Shown: positions 35,880 through 45,553, numbered from the stretch's first letter. The stretch: 64,000 nt of DNA from Pantoea sp. alder81 (GCF_020179835.1 NZ_JAIUDA010000002.1:310001-374000), one strand, 5' to 3'. Numbers and translations: made by a program. The notes: a model not told the origin generated them from the letters alone.

Positions 35880-36156
35880 GATTCAGACTACGCTTTAGTC
35901 AACACAAGACAAGTCTCAATCTTGTGCGTATAACGAACAAAAATGCATGACCTTCCCCATTTGTTACCGAAAACACCCTGTGCCTGCTGTGTTTCTTATA
36001 TGCGCAATTTGTGCACGTTCCATTTCGTTACCGACTTGTTTTAAGATTTATCCTGGAATTTGACGTGGCAGGCTCACAAAAAAGTGTGATCGTCATAACG
36101 CTATTATACTGATTACTCTCTGCTTTACGGACGCGCCTGGCGTAAGGAGTGTGTAG

Positions 36157-36954
36157 ATGCTCAGACTTAACTCGTCGCTGATGATTGTGACCGATCTCGA
36201 TGGCTCGCTATTGGATCATCATGATTACAACTGGGATGCCGCCAGTGAATGGCTGGCGCGCCTGAAACAGCAGGCGATTCCTGTGGTGTTTTGTTCCAGT
36301 AAAACCGCCGCAGAAATGATCCCCTTACAAAAACGCCTGGGTCTCTCCGGAACCCCTTTTATCGCTGAAAACGGCGCCTTTATCGCTTTCGATGGCGAGC
36401 AGATTGCGGCTGAAGAACCGGGCGAAAGCTATCTGGCGCTGTGCCACTCGCTTAAAACTTTGCAATCCACTTTCCGCTTCAGCGGTTTTCACGACTTTAG
36501 CGATGCGGAAGTAGCCCGCTTCACCGGCTTAACGTTAGCCGAAGCCAGCCAGAGCCGACTGCGCGATGCTTCAGAAGTCATACTCTGGCGCGATGATAGT
36601 GAAAAGCTGGAGGATTTTCGCGCTGCGCTGGCGGAACACAACCTGGCGCTCACTCAGGGCGGACGATTCTGGCATGTGATGCCAGCGGGCTGCGGTAAAG
36701 GCATCGCACTGCAACAGTTGCAGCAGCATCTCGAACAGCGCAGCGGGGAGAAGCGCACCACTATCGGCCTCGGCGATGGCCCCAATGATGTGCCGATGCT
36801 GGAGCAGGTCGATTATGCCGTCGTCATTAAAGGATTCAGTAAAACTCCGGTGATCCTCTCACGCCACGATCAACAGAATGTTTATCACACTGCGCATGTT
36901 GGCCCGCAAGGCTGGCGTGAAGGGCTGGACTATTTTCTCGCGCAACCCGATTAA
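36157..36954 (+). CDS. mpgP: Mannosyl/glucosyl-3-phosphoglycerate phosphatase (HAD family)
   Basis: A HAD-superfamily hydrolase expected to remove phosphate from a hexosyl-3-phosphoglycerate, giving mannosyl- or glucosylglycerate, a compatible solute. The 265-residue product has HAD motif I (VTDLDGSLLDH), the Thr/Ser motif region (PVVFCSSKT) and motif IV (GLGDGPNDVPML), and corresponds to E. coli YedP. AAGGAG precedes the ATG. It lies 23 bases ahead of a glycosyltransferase gene, forming a complete two-step pathway, whereas E. coli yedP stands without such a partner. Confidence 0.9.
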   Translation: MLRLNSSLMIVTDLDGSLLDHHDYNWDAASEWLARLKQQAIPVVFCSSKTAAEMIPLQKRLGLSGTPFIAENGAFIAFDGEQIAAEEPGESYLALCHSLKTLQSTFRFSGFHDFSDAEVARFTGLTLAEASQSRLRDASEVILWRDDSEKLEDFRAALAEHNLALTQGGRFWHVMPAGCGKGIALQQLQQHLEQRSGEKRTTIGLGDGPNDVPMLEQVDYAVVIKGFSKTPVILSRHDQQNVYHTAHVGPQGWREGLDYFLAQPD

Positions 36955-36977
36955 CCGCCTGACCTAAGGATGAGAAA

Positions 36978-38198
36978 ATGAGTGATTTTTACCAAAATGG
37001 CGTCATTACTAACTTTCATAATCTCACCCAACGCAGCGTCGAGTCGCTGGAAAAAGAGATGGTGCGTTTCGCGCGTAAACGCAAAATGGGGCTGATCCTG
37101 CCTTCCCTGTTCTCCGAACTGGAAGGTCCGGCGTTGGATAACATCGTCAATGAACTGGCCAAAGTGCCTTATCTGGATGAGATCGTCATCGGTCTCGATC
37201 GTGCTGACCGCGACCAGTTTCTCTTTGCTCGCGAGTTCTTTTCCCGTCTGCCACAACGCCATCGCATCCTGTGGAATGATGGCCCACGTTTAAAGGCGCT
37301 GGATGCTGAACTGGATAAAGAAGGGTTGTCGCCCAGCCAGCCGGGTAAAGGGCGCAACGTGTGGTTCTGTACCGGTTATACGTTAGCCTCGGATCGCACC
37401 CAGTGTGTGGCGCTGCATGACTGCGATATCGTCACCTATGATCGCAGCATGCTCGCACGTTTACTGTATCCGCTTGCCAACCCCGCGTTTCAATATGAAT
37501 TCTGCAAGGGATTTTATGCCCGTGTGGCCGATGGCAAGCTGAATGGCCGCGTCGGTCGTTTGCTGGTGGGCCCGTTACTGCGCTCGCTGCAAAAAGTGTA
37601 TGGCCACTCTGAATACCTCGATTACCTCACCAGCTTCCGCTATCCGTTGTCTGGCGAATTTGCCATGCGCACCCATGTGCTGAACGGCATTAAAATTCCC
37701 GGCGACTGGGGGCTGGAAATTGGCGTGCTGTCGGAGATTTACCGCAATTACACCACGCGACAAACCTGTCAGGTAGAGATTGCCGATAACTACGATCATA
37801 AACATCAGCCGCTGGCAGAAGAGGACGGCACTGGCGGCCTGAAGCGCATGAGCAATGATATTGTGCAGTCGCTACTGCGCAAGCTGGCAACCATGGGCGT
37901 GCCGCTCACCAGCGACTCGTTCCGCGTGCTGAAAGCCACTTATTATCGCAATGCGCTGGATATGATGGAGATTTACAACCACGAAGCGACAATGAACGGC
38001 CTGAAGTTTGATCAGCATATTGAAGAAGCGGCGGTCGAGATGTTCACTCAGGCGATACTCGACGCCGGGCAATCCTTTATTGAGCGCCCCAATGAGAAGC
38101 CGTTTATTCCCAGCTGGAGCCGCGTGCAATCGGCTTTCCCGGATATCCTGCAGCGGATTTATCAGGCGGTCGAAGAGGATAACGAAGGCAAGGTTTAA
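36978..38198 (+). CDS. Glycosyltransferase, probable hexosyl-3-phosphoglycerate synthase
   Basis: A cytoplasmic GT-A fold glycosyltransferase of 406 residues, probably transferring glucose or mannose from a nucleotide sugar to 3-phosphoglycerate. The metal-binding motif DCD is in VALHDCDIVTYD (near residue 150), and the architecture with KGRNVWFCTGY and FEYCKGFYARV-like segments resembles glucosyl-3-phosphoglycerate synthases (GT81-like). Donor specificity cannot be read from sequence. AAGGATGAG precedes the ATG. Operon with mpgP; convergent with dgcQ, the two stops overlapping by 4 bases. Confidence 0.82.
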   Translation: MSDFYQNGVITNFHNLTQRSVESLEKEMVRFARKRKMGLILPSLFSELEGPALDNIVNELAKVPYLDEIVIGLDRADRDQFLFAREFFSRLPQRHRILWNDGPRLKALDAELDKEGLSPSQPGKGRNVWFCTGYTLASDRTQCVALHDCDIVTYDRSMLARLLYPLANPAFQYEFCKGFYARVADGKLNGRVGRLLVGPLLRSLQKVYGHSEYLDYLTSFRYPLSGEFAMRTHVLNGIKIPGDWGLEIGVLSEIYRNYTTRQTCQVEIADNYDHKHQPLAEEDGTGGLKRMSNDIVQSLLRKLATMGVPLTSDSFRVLKATYYRNALDMMEIYNHEATMNGLKFDQHIEEAAVEMFTQAILDAGQSFIERPNEKPFIPSWSRVQSAFPDILQRIYQAVEEDNEGKV

Positions 38199-39847
38199 TC
38201 TTCTGCCACCACGCGGTTGCGACCGCCGGTTTTCGCCAGATACAGGCGGCGATCGGCGGTGGCTTGCAGGCTCTCTGCATGATAATCGCCCTGCTCTTCA
38301 CTGCCAGTCACGCCGGCCGACAGGGTGATGTTGAACGTCGAATTACAATTCACCAGGATGGTTTTTGCCGCCAGCCGGACACGGATGCGCTCCGCTACCG
38401 CCTGGGCATCCGCTAAGGTGGTTTCTGGTAACACAATACAAAATTCTTCACCGCCGATACGCCCCGCCACGTCATACTTGCGCAGTGTCCGACTGATCAC
38501 CCCCGCTACTCGCATCAATGCCTGATCGCCCGCCGCATGCCCCCAGGTATCGTTCACGTTCTTAAAGTGGTCGACATCCAATTGGATCACCGCAATCGGC
38601 TTCTTCTGCTGCTGGCTGTGCGCAGCCAACGCGACAAACTGTTCAAAGAACGCATTGCGATTGAGTAGTCGCGTCATTCCGTCGTAATTGGCGCGCCAGG
38701 TGAGCTTGGCGGAAAGATCGGCCATGCGCCGCACTAGACGAATAATAACCTGATGCGCCACCAGTAGCAGCAGCACGAACAGCAACCACATGCTGAGTAA
38801 AAACAGCGATACGCTGCCTAACTCCTGTGACATTCCCTGTTTCAGGCTCTGAATGTTAACGATATACGCATCCACATTTTTTAATTTGCTCCAGCTGGCA
38901 AACTGGGTGCCTAGGCGCATCACACCAGCGGGCTGCTCTCTGATTTGCGCTTCCAGACGCGCCTGCTGTTCAGACGTTAGCGTCTCATCGTCAGGTGCAT
39001 GCAAGCGGGTGATTTCATTCAGCGAGCGGTCGACCATCAGCAACTTGCCTTGTAACAAGCTATGGCGTGCTTCGGTCATCAACGTATGTATTCGCGTTTG
39101 AGTGAAATCCATCGACAGCACACCGTACCAATAACCATGACTGACGATCGGCGTACTCACCGTCATCATCAACCCTTCCTGAAATTCGCCCTGATAGGCT
39201 TCACTCCAGTGCAATCGGCCGCGCTGCGGATTGTCCGGTGCCTGATCGCGAAAATAGGGGCGCTCCGTCATGGTGGTATAGCTTTCTATCAGCTCTTGCG
39301 GGCTTTGCGGTGGCCTTGAACTGATAAAAAAACCGGCGCGCGAGATATACCAAAAGCGTGAGTGAAAATCCTGTCCTGGATCGCTGAACTGCATGATGAA
39401 GCTGAATTCCATTGCGGCGCGCAATTCCGAATTAATGTGATCGCTTTTACGCTGCAGCAAAGGATCGCGCATCAACCAACTGTCACTCACGCCATTCAGC
39501 GGCATACTGCGCAGGCTGGCCAATTTTAATTGCCATGTCGTTTGCTGGCGCAACTGTTGAAACAGGGTAATGGCTTCGCGCGTTTGATTGGAATCCAGCG
39601 GATGCATCAACGCATAGTTGAGCATTCTCTCGTAATACGTCAATTCATCGATGCTTTCCTGAAACCGGCTGTCGAGGTTTTTCTGTATTTCCGCGAGCTG
39701 CGCGCGCTGACGCTCTTCATAGTTATTCTTCAGTTCAATCGCTTCATGCACGGTAAGAAATGCAGAGAATAAAAAGACCGCCAGAAAGCAGAGGTGCACC
39801 GGCAAGAACGGATTACCTGCGCGTTGCGGCAAAAGCGAAGTGGGCAT
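38195..39847 (-). CDS. dgcQ: Diguanylate cyclase DgcQ (CHASE7-GGDEF)
   Basis: A membrane diguanylate cyclase making c-di-GMP. The 550-residue product has TM1 at about 18-38, a large periplasmic CHASE7-type sensor, TM2 at about 355-378 and a C-terminal GGDEF domain. The active site is GGEEF, and RKYD five residues upstream is an intact allosteric I-site, so product inhibition is expected. It corresponds to E. coli YedQ/DgcQ in domain order and position. The ATG at 39847 is chosen; an in-frame TTG lies two codons upstream. Ribosome site weak. Confidence 0.92.
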   Translation of the reverse strand: MPTSLLPQRAGNPFLPVHLCFLAVFLFSAFLTVHEAIELKNNYEERQRAQLAEIQKNLDSRFQESIDELTYYERMLNYALMHPLDSNQTREAITLFQQLRQQTTWQLKLASLRSMPLNGVSDSWLMRDPLLQRKSDHINSELRAAMEFSFIMQFSDPGQDFHSRFWYISRAGFFISSRPPQSPQELIESYTTMTERPYFRDQAPDNPQRGRLHWSEAYQGEFQEGLMMTVSTPIVSHGYWYGVLSMDFTQTRIHTLMTEARHSLLQGKLLMVDRSLNEITRLHAPDDETLTSEQQARLEAQIREQPAGVMRLGTQFASWSKLKNVDAYIVNIQSLKQGMSQELGSVSLFLLSMWLLFVLLLLVAHQVIIRLVRRMADLSAKLTWRANYDGMTRLLNRNAFFEQFVALAAHSQQQKKPIAVIQLDVDHFKNVNDTWGHAAGDQALMRVAGVISRTLRKYDVAGRIGGEEFCIVLPETTLADAQAVAERIRVRLAAKTILVNCNSTFNITLSAGVTGSEEQGDYHAESLQATADRRLYLAKTGGRNRVVAED

Positions 39848-39950
39848 TGGCAACCGTATGCGAAGAGAGGGGGAATGCGAAAAGTGTAGTCAGTTGGAGA
39901 TAAGTCGTACAGGCAAGGATCAAAGGAAAATCAGATAGGTAATAAGACAA

Positions 39951-39971
39951 CGGGACGGATTAACCGTCCCG
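39951..39971 (-). terminator. Terminator of yodC
   Basis: CGGGACGG-TTAAT-CCGTCCCG stem followed on the minus strand by TTGTCTTATT. Confidence 0.65.
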
Positions 39972-39978
39972 CAGGCTG

Positions 39979-40158
39979 TTAGCTGGCCAGCTGGCGCGCT
40001 CCGGATAAATGACTCAGTTCGTCACTGCGGAACGCCTCGCGGCGCACACTATAGCCATCATACCAACGACACTCTACCATTCCGCTGGCATAGCCGGTCA
40101 CCACCATCGTGGGTCCGCCCTCTTTATGCTGAACTTCGTCACTGATCGCAAAGGTCAT
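39979..40158 (-). CDS. yodC: YodC family protein
   Basis: A 59-residue cytoplasmic protein of unknown function. The translation (SDEVQHKEGGPTMVVTGYAS, then GMVECRWYDGYSVRREAF) matches E. coli YodC clearly, and the place next to dgcQ is also that of E. coli. GGGAGG lies seven bases before the ATG. Confidence 0.92.
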   Translation of the reverse strand: MTFAISDEVQHKEGGPTMVVTGYASGMVECRWYDGYSVRREAFRSDELSHLSGARQLAS

Positions 40159-40283
40159 ACCGCGCCCTCCCTTTTTCCGTTGAATGAACGGATAAAGTTA
40201 TAGCAGCTGTGCAGCTTTTACGCCTATAGGATAATGCTATTACTGTGACGAAATCGGAATAAGCAGTGTAAAATATTGTTTAT

Positions 40284-40315
40284 AAAAAAAGCCGATAAAA
40301 ATTATTATCGGCTTT
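40284..40315 (-). terminator. Terminator of the 43-residue protein gene
   Basis: On the minus strand AAAGCCGATAA / TTATCGGC stem followed by TTTTTTT. Confidence 0.8.
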
Positions 40316-40338
40316 GAAACACTTTCCCGGGTGGGAAA

Positions 40339-40470
40339 TCAGATTTTGCAACCTTCGCAGTCCGCTTCGTCGCTGATATCAGCCGGGACTTCATTGGCTT
40401 TTTCAGCCGCTTTCGCTTCAGCCTGTTCCAGCTGCGCATCGATATCAAATTCAAACATATCGTCGTTCAT
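40339..40470 (-). CDS. Small acidic protein with C-terminal CxxC
   Basis: A 43-residue acidic peptide (MNDDMFEFDIDAQLEQAEAK, ending DEADCEGCKI) with a predicted helix and a CxxC near the end. I recognise no family. Support for coding: AGGAG seven bases before the ATG (an additional ATG lies one codon upstream), a terminator shortly after the stop, and a strong acidic bias. It lies in the yodC-yedI gap on the same strand as both. Confidence 0.6.
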   Translation of the reverse strand: MNDDMFEFDIDAQLEQAEAKAAEKANEVPADISDEADCEGCKI

Positions 40471-40509
40471 CATCGTTCTCCTGACCCGTGATTGATAAAT
40501 TCCTGCGCT

Positions 40510-41421
40510 TTATACCGATTTACCGCGTGCTTTCGCAACCAGATTTACCGCTAACAGCACGATCGACCCAATGATGAAGCCGAGTACCAGATTGGCACCG
40601 TTGCTCAGCAAAGCGGAGACCACGCCATGGAAGCCGCTGCTGTATTCCTCGATGGCGTGATGCAACGGCGCGATACCGTGCACAATAATGCCGCCGCCGA
40701 CCAGGAACATCGCCACCGTGCCTACCACTGTTAACACTTTCATCAGCCAGGGTGCCAGCGCAAGTAACGCCCCGCCAGTCGCTTGTGCCAGGGTGGAAGA
40801 TTTTTCTCGCAGCCAGTATCCGAGGTCGTCGATTTTCACGATCATCGCCACGATGCCGTAAACACCAATCGTCACCAAAATCGCGATTCCCGCCAAAATC
40901 AGTACCTGATTCAACAGGGGGGCTTCAGAAACAATCCCTAAGGTGATCGCCACAATTTCAGCTGAAAGAATAAAGTCCGTGCGCACCGCACCTTTGATTT
41001 TATCCTTCTCGAACTGTCGTGGATCCTGCTGCGCCAGCTTGTCGAGACGCTGCTGACGTGCCTCCGGGCTGCTTTCGGCTTTATCGTGATTCAGGCTATG
41101 CAGCACCTTTTCCACGCCTTCATAACAAAGGTAAGCGCCGCCCAGCATTAACAGCGGTGTGATCAGCCAGGGCGCAAATGCCGAAATAATCAGCGCCAGC
41201 GGCACCAGGATTAATTTATTGAGAAAAGAGCCTTTTGCGACACTCCAGACCACGGGTAATTCACGGTTGGCTTTTACGCCGGTGACCTGCTGCGCATTCA
41301 GCGAGAGATCGTCACCCAATACGCCAGCGGTCTTCTTTGCCGCGACTTTGCCCATCACTGAAATATCATCAAGCAGCGTCGCAATATCATCCAGAAGTGT
41401 GAGTAAACTAGTTCCTGCCAA
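40510..41421 (-). CDS. yedI: YedI family inner-membrane protein (DUF808)
   Basis: A polytopic inner-membrane protein of unknown transport or structural role. The product of about 303 residues matches E. coli YedI closely ([35 protein letters not shown] region, [20 protein letters not shown]). By alignment it starts at the TTG at 41421, encoding M-AGTSLL, eight bases after AAGGA; the longer ATG-initiated frame would run into the preceding gene, which ends at 41433. It has several transmembrane helices. Confidence 0.92.
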   Translation of the reverse strand: MAGTSLLTLLDDIATLLDDISVMGKVAAKKTAGVLGDDLSLNAQQVTGVKANRELPVVWSVAKGSFLNKLILVPLALIISAFAPWLITPLLMLGGAYLCYEGVEKVLHSLNHDKAESSPEARQQRLDKLAQQDPRQFEKDKIKGAVRTDFILSAEIVAITLGIVSEAPLLNQVLILAGIAILVTIGVYGIVAMIVKIDDLGYWLREKSSTLAQATGGALLALAPWLMKVLTVVGTVAMFLVGGGIIVHGIAPLHHAIEEYSSGFHGVVSALLSNGANLVLGFIIGSIVLLAVNLVAKARGKSV

Positions 41422-41432
41422 AATTGTTATCC

Positions 41433-41708
41433 TTATTCCGGTTCGTGATCCTGACAACAGGGGCAACGCTCAACAGCCGTCACTGACATATCTGCGATGC
41501 CCGCACAGTCCCATTCAACGCGAAGTGTTTGCCCGGCAAGATCGCCGGCGTGCACATATTTGCTCACCGGACTTTCCGTCATCCCGCTGATCTCCTCGGT
41601 GGCCACCAACTGTTCGCCCAAATAAATGCGTGCCGTTGCGTGGGTGTTCACCATCCGCTCATCACGGAGTTGATACAGGCGTTTGACCGTCAGTTTGATA
41701 CTGCTCAT
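41433..41708 (-). CDS. Small protein of unknown function with CPCC motif
   Basis: The 91-residue product ([40 protein letters not shown]) looks like a soluble beta-rich protein and ends in [13 protein letters not shown], where CPCC may bind a metal. No family is recognised. It sits 11 bases upstream of yedI on the same strand, so the two are probably one transcript. The ribosome site is weak. Confidence 0.6.
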   Translation of the reverse strand: MSSIKLTVKRLYQLRDERMVNTHATARIYLGEQLVATEEISGMTESPVSKYVHAGDLAGQTLRVEWDCAGIADMSVTAVERCPCCQDHEPE

Positions 41709-41778
41709 GGCTCGATTCCGCGTCCCAGAGAAAGAGATGATCTAAACCGTTATGGCGGCTAAAAGCAACAATCACCAG

Positions 41779-42255
41779 CTATTCAACGCGATAGTGATGC
41801 AAGCCCTGATGATCGATTTCGCCACTGTGCAGGGCGGCCAGCAGCCACTCTTCCAGCCGTTCAATCAGCGCCCCATCTTCGAGACGCAATTTACCGCGTA
41901 GCGCGCATTCCCAGACAATCAGCACCTTCCAGCCGCTCTCTTGTAATTGTCCGATGTAACGCCGATCGCGCTCAACGTTGCTGTTAATTTTGCCATTCCA
42001 GAACTCAGTGCGCGTGGCAGGCATCTTAAATAAATAGCAGTGATGGCGATGCCAGAAACAACCATGGACAAAGATAATCGCCCGTTCCTGTGGCAAAACA
42101 AAGTCTGGCCGTCCCGGCAACGCTTTATCCTGCACACGGTAGTTGAAGCCACGATCTTTCAAAATCAACGCTATACGCTGCTCAATCGCCGTGTCCTGAT
42201 TGCGAATGGCACGCATATTTTTGCTGCGAATAGCTTGCGAATGGACGTCGACCAT
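41779..42255 (-). CDS. vsr: Very short patch repair endonuclease
   Basis: Vsr nicks DNA 5' of the T in T:G mismatches that arise when 5-methylcytosine made by Dcm deaminates. The 158-residue product has the catalytic Asp in GRPDFVLP, His residues in FVHGCFWHRHHC and the zinc cysteines. Full length, with AAGGAG six bases before the ATG. Unlike E. coli, where vsr overlaps the end of dcm, here it is divergent from dcm with a gap of 127 bases. Confidence 0.95.
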   Translation of the reverse strand: MVDVHSQAIRSKNMRAIRNQDTAIEQRIALILKDRGFNYRVQDKALPGRPDFVLPQERAIIFVHGCFWHRHHCYLFKMPATRTEFWNGKINSNVERDRRYIGQLQESGWKVLIVWECALRGKLRLEDGALIERLEEWLLAALHSGEIDHQGLHHYRVE

Positions 42256-42382
42256 GGCGTCTCCTTTTTATTGGGGCTTCTTCAACTTTAGCGGTTTGGC
42301 GTAAAAGCGAAAGGCACGCGCAACAAGTGTGTGAAGACGCGAGGAGTGATAGCATAGCGGCTTCACTGTTAAGGAAAAACGC

Positions 42383-43783
42383 ATGCTTGCTATCGATCCC
42401 GCCGCGACGGTTTCACCCTCCTCATTTTCTGCCCCTTCGAATGACGCCACATCGCTGTTAATGCAGGTTCTCGATATCTATGCCGCACGCGATGTGGTGC
42501 AAACCTTAACCGAAGCGGGTGGATGCGACTGGAGCGTGCCGCGTCTGAATCGTATTCGTCAGGGCAAAAGTGCGGTCCCTGCCCTTTCCAGCGGTGAAGT
42601 CAGCAGTCTGCAAGCGTTATTGCCTTCACGCCCTGCGCATTACGCCGCGCCCAAATTTCAATTTGTCGATCTGTTTGCCGGCATCGGCGGGATTCGTCGT
42701 GGCTTCGAGCAGATTGGCGGCCAGTGCGTGTTCACCAGTGAATGGAATAAAGAAGCGGTCCGCACTTATAAAGCCAATCACTATAGCGATCCGCAACGAC
42801 ATCAGTTCAACAGCGATATTCGTTTGGTGACGCAGCCCGCAGGACTTACTGACGAACAGGCGATTTATCAGCACATCGACCAGACCATCCCCGATCATCA
42901 GGTACTGCTGGCGGGCTTTCCCTGTCAGCCGTTTTCACTGGCCGGGGTCAGCAAAAAAAATGCGTTAGGTCGTGCCCACGGTTTTGAGTGTGAAGCGCAA
43001 GGCACCTTGTTCTTTGATGTGGCGCGTATTTTGGCTGCCAAAAAGCCGCCGTTTTTCGTGCTGGAGAACGTGAAAAACCTGAAGAGCCACGACAAAGGAC
43101 GCACCTTCGCCATCATAATGGCGACGCTGGATGAACTTGGCTACGACGTCGCCGATGCGGCCGACAGCGCGACACCGGATGCGAAAGTGGTAGATGCGCG
43201 CCATTTCCTGCCGCAACATCGCGAACGCATTGTGCTGGTTGGTATTCGCCGTGACACAGGATTGAGCGACGGCTTTTCGTTGCGCGCGCTATCACAGCTC
43301 TATCCGCAACAAGTGCCATCGCTGCAAAGTTTGCTGGAGCCAACACCCGACGCGAAGTACATCCTGTCACCGACACTGTGGAACTATCTCTATCAGTACG
43401 CCAAAAAGCACAAAGCCAAAGGCAATGGCTTCGGCTTTGGCCTCAACGACCCGCGCAATCCCAACGTGTGTGTCCGCACCCTGTCAGCGCGCTATTATAA
43501 AGACGGCTCGGAAATTCTGATCGATCGCGGCTGGGATCAGGCGCAAGGTGAAGCGGATTTCCAGCACGCCAGCAATATGGCTCAGCGGCCGCGTCGTTTA
43601 ACGCCTCGGGAATGCGCCCGACTCATGGGATTTGAGGCGCCGGGTAAAAGCCAGTTCCGTATTCCGGTCTCAGATACACAGGCTTATAAGCAGTTTGGTA
43701 ATTCCGTGGTGGTACCGGTTTTTGCTGCTGTGGCAAAGCTACTTTCGCCGCTGATTGAACAACACCTTAGCCAAAACGCTTAG
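42383..43783 (+). CDS. dcm: DNA (cytosine-5)-methyltransferase Dcm
   Basis: A C5-cytosine methyltransferase, by resemblance to E. coli Dcm acting on CCWGG. The 466-residue product has motif I ([15 protein letters not shown]), the catalytic motif IV ([11 protein letters not shown]), motif VI (LENVKNL), the RHRER-like motif ([12 protein letters not shown]) and the C-terminal motif IX/X region ([27 protein letters not shown]). Length is normal. It is divergent from vsr, with which it works functionally. Specificity is inferred from context with Vsr, not shown by sequence alone. Confidence 0.93.
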   Translation: MLAIDPAATVSPSSFSAPSNDATSLLMQVLDIYAARDVVQTLTEAGGCDWSVPRLNRIRQGKSAVPALSSGEVSSLQALLPSRPAHYAAPKFQFVDLFAGIGGIRRGFEQIGGQCVFTSEWNKEAVRTYKANHYSDPQRHQFNSDIRLVTQPAGLTDEQAIYQHIDQTIPDHQVLLAGFPCQPFSLAGVSKKNALGRAHGFECEAQGTLFFDVARILAAKKPPFFVLENVKNLKSHDKGRTFAIIMATLDELGYDVADAADSATPDAKVVDARHFLPQHRERIVLVGIRRDTGLSDGFSLRALSQLYPQQVPSLQSLLEPTPDAKYILSPTLWNYLYQYAKKHKAKGNGFGFGLNDPRNPNVCVRTLSARYYKDGSEILIDRGWDQAQGEADFQHASNMAQRPRRLTPRECARLMGFEAPGKSQFRIPVSDTQAYKQFGNSVVVPVFAAVAKLLSPLIEQHLSQNA

Positions 43784-43905
43784 CGCCACAGGTCCACAAT
43801 TTCCTTTATGGACGCGTATTATGCTGTTTTGCGCTGAATCGCGTCTATTGTCACCAAACTGTCACGCCCGCTCCCAATACTCCTTTTTATTTTTGGGGGC
43901 GTTAG

Positions 43906-45507
43906 ATGTCACTCCTTTCCGTAATCTCGTTACCGCTGCGTTTACGTACACGTCTTAACTGGCGTATGCCACTTTGGCTTACCAGTCTTCGTAGTCAATT
44001 CCTGCTGTTTATTGTGCTGTTTTGCTTATTGCAATTCGCTGGCGTATTGCTACTTAACAATCACGTTAATCAGACGCAAATTTCACTGCAGCAAGCTAAC
44101 CAACTGCGGGAAAGATTGGCCCTGCTGGATAAAGCACGTATCGAATTGTTAACCTCCAGCGATAATAGTCACCGCGCCGGTATCTATTTAATGCAGGACC
44201 AACAAAGCGGTTCGGTCGATAGCTGGAAAAGCCTGGCCGCCGCCTCCGAAGATTCGCTAAAAAAAGCCCAGGCGCTGTTCACCGCTTACCATGCTAAAGC
44301 AGACAGCCCATTGGCTCAGGGCTTTGCGATGTTAGCGGAAGGTTTGCAAGAGCAGCTGAAAGGATTATCAGCCAATGACATCAACGCCTTCTTTATGGTG
44401 CCGATGCAGGCATTTCAGCAGCAGTTTAACGATGCCTGGTTTAGCGAGATTGAACAAGCCAACCACCAGCTTAGCAGCGTGAATCAAAACACCCTCAGTA
44501 CGTTGAAGCAAAGTCGCAATATGTCGCTGATCGTGAGCGCCATTCTGATGGCAATGCTGGTTCTCGCCTCCAGCTTGTTGATGCGCGGCGTGCTGTTGCC
44601 GCTGCGTCGTGCCAACCAGCAGCTGGAGCAGATTGCCACGGGTGACTTAGTTCCGAGCCATGATACGCCGCGCCGTCAGTGTTTAGAGACGCGCCAGCTG
44701 TTTCAGTCGATCGAATCGATGCGCTTTGGCCTGCAACAGATAGTCAGTGACATTAATACCGTTGCTGTCAGCGTGGCGGCGGGTGCAGAAGATATGCAGC
44801 AGCATAATGAACAGGTGATGCAACAACACCAGACGCAAAATGCCAGCTTCCATCATCTGTCACAGCGTTTGCACCGTGTTTCTGAGGAAGTCGAAATTGG
44901 TGCGCAATTCTCGCAGCAGGCCACGCAGGAAGCTCAGTCAGCCGATGCCCTGATGCGCAATTGCGCCACGGAAGTCGATAACATGGAACTCAAAATGCAG
45001 CAGATCGTCAGTGCCTCAGGCGATATCGCCGGGATTGTCGGCATGCTGGATAGCCTGTCGATGCAAACCCGCCTGCTCTCGTTGAATGCCGCCATTGAAT
45101 CAGCACATGCCGGATCGTACGGCCGCAGTTTCTCGGTAGTCGCGAAAGAGATGGGGCTGCTCTCGCAAAAGAGTGGCGAATCAACACGTCAGATTGATGG
45201 TTTGATTCAGCATACCCAGCAGCATGTGAATGATGGTTTTGACAAAGTGAAGGCGTTGGAAGTGCTGTTTACGCAGATCAGCGGCGCGGTATCGGGAGTG
45301 GTCACGCAGTTGGATGAGTTGCAGCAAAACACCACAGCACAAAGCCACCGCGTCAGCAAAATTGCTCACGAAGTGGTGGAAATGAGTAATCAGCTACAGC
45401 AAAACGAAGCGTTAAACGCCCATCAGGTCAATTCTGCCACGCAATTGCGCGAACTGTCCGATCGGCTTGCGCAGCGGGCACAGCAATTCCGCATCAACGC
45501 CGCTTAA
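43906..45507 (+). CDS. Atypical methyl-accepting chemotaxis-like receptor
   Basis: A 533-residue receptor-like membrane protein: TM1 at about 30-50, a helical periplasmic domain, TM2 at about 206-227, a HAMP-like stretch and a long coiled-coil domain. The hairpin region is divergent: LSMQTRLLSLNAAIESAHAG followed by SYGRSFSVVAKE, where Tsr-type receptors have AFQTNILALNAAVEAARAG and EQGRGFAVVA. Several residues that contact CheA and CheW are changed. There is no NWETF tail. No sigma-28 promoter is seen upstream. It may signal to something other than the standard CheA array or be a poor coupler. Confidence 0.8.
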   Translation: MSLLSVISLPLRLRTRLNWRMPLWLTSLRSQFLLFIVLFCLLQFAGVLLLNNHVNQTQISLQQANQLRERLALLDKARIELLTSSDNSHRAGIYLMQDQQSGSVDSWKSLAAASEDSLKKAQALFTAYHAKADSPLAQGFAMLAEGLQEQLKGLSANDINAFFMVPMQAFQQQFNDAWFSEIEQANHQLSSVNQNTLSTLKQSRNMSLIVSAILMAMLVLASSLLMRGVLLPLRRANQQLEQIATGDLVPSHDTPRRQCLETRQLFQSIESMRFGLQQIVSDINTVAVSVAAGAEDMQQHNEQVMQQHQTQNASFHHLSQRLHRVSEEVEIGAQFSQQATQEAQSADALMRNCATEVDNMELKMQQIVSASGDIAGIVGMLDSLSMQTRLLSLNAAIESAHAGSYGRSFSVVAKEMGLLSQKSGESTRQIDGLIQHTQQHVNDGFDKVKALEVLFTQISGAVSGVVTQLDELQQNTTAQSHRVSKIAHEVVEMSNQLQQNEALNAHQVNSATQLRELSDRLAQRAQQFRINAA

Positions 45508-45517
45508 CTGTCGAAAT

Positions 45518-45544
45518 AAAAAAACCCGTCAATGACGGGTTTTT
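45518..45544. terminator. Bidirectional terminator
   Basis: AAAACCCGTC-AAT-GACGGGTTTTT between the convergent receptor gene and the Arc-like gene; A- and T-tracts on both sides allow termination in both directions. Confidence 0.85.
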
Positions 45545-45553
45545 GAATATCGC

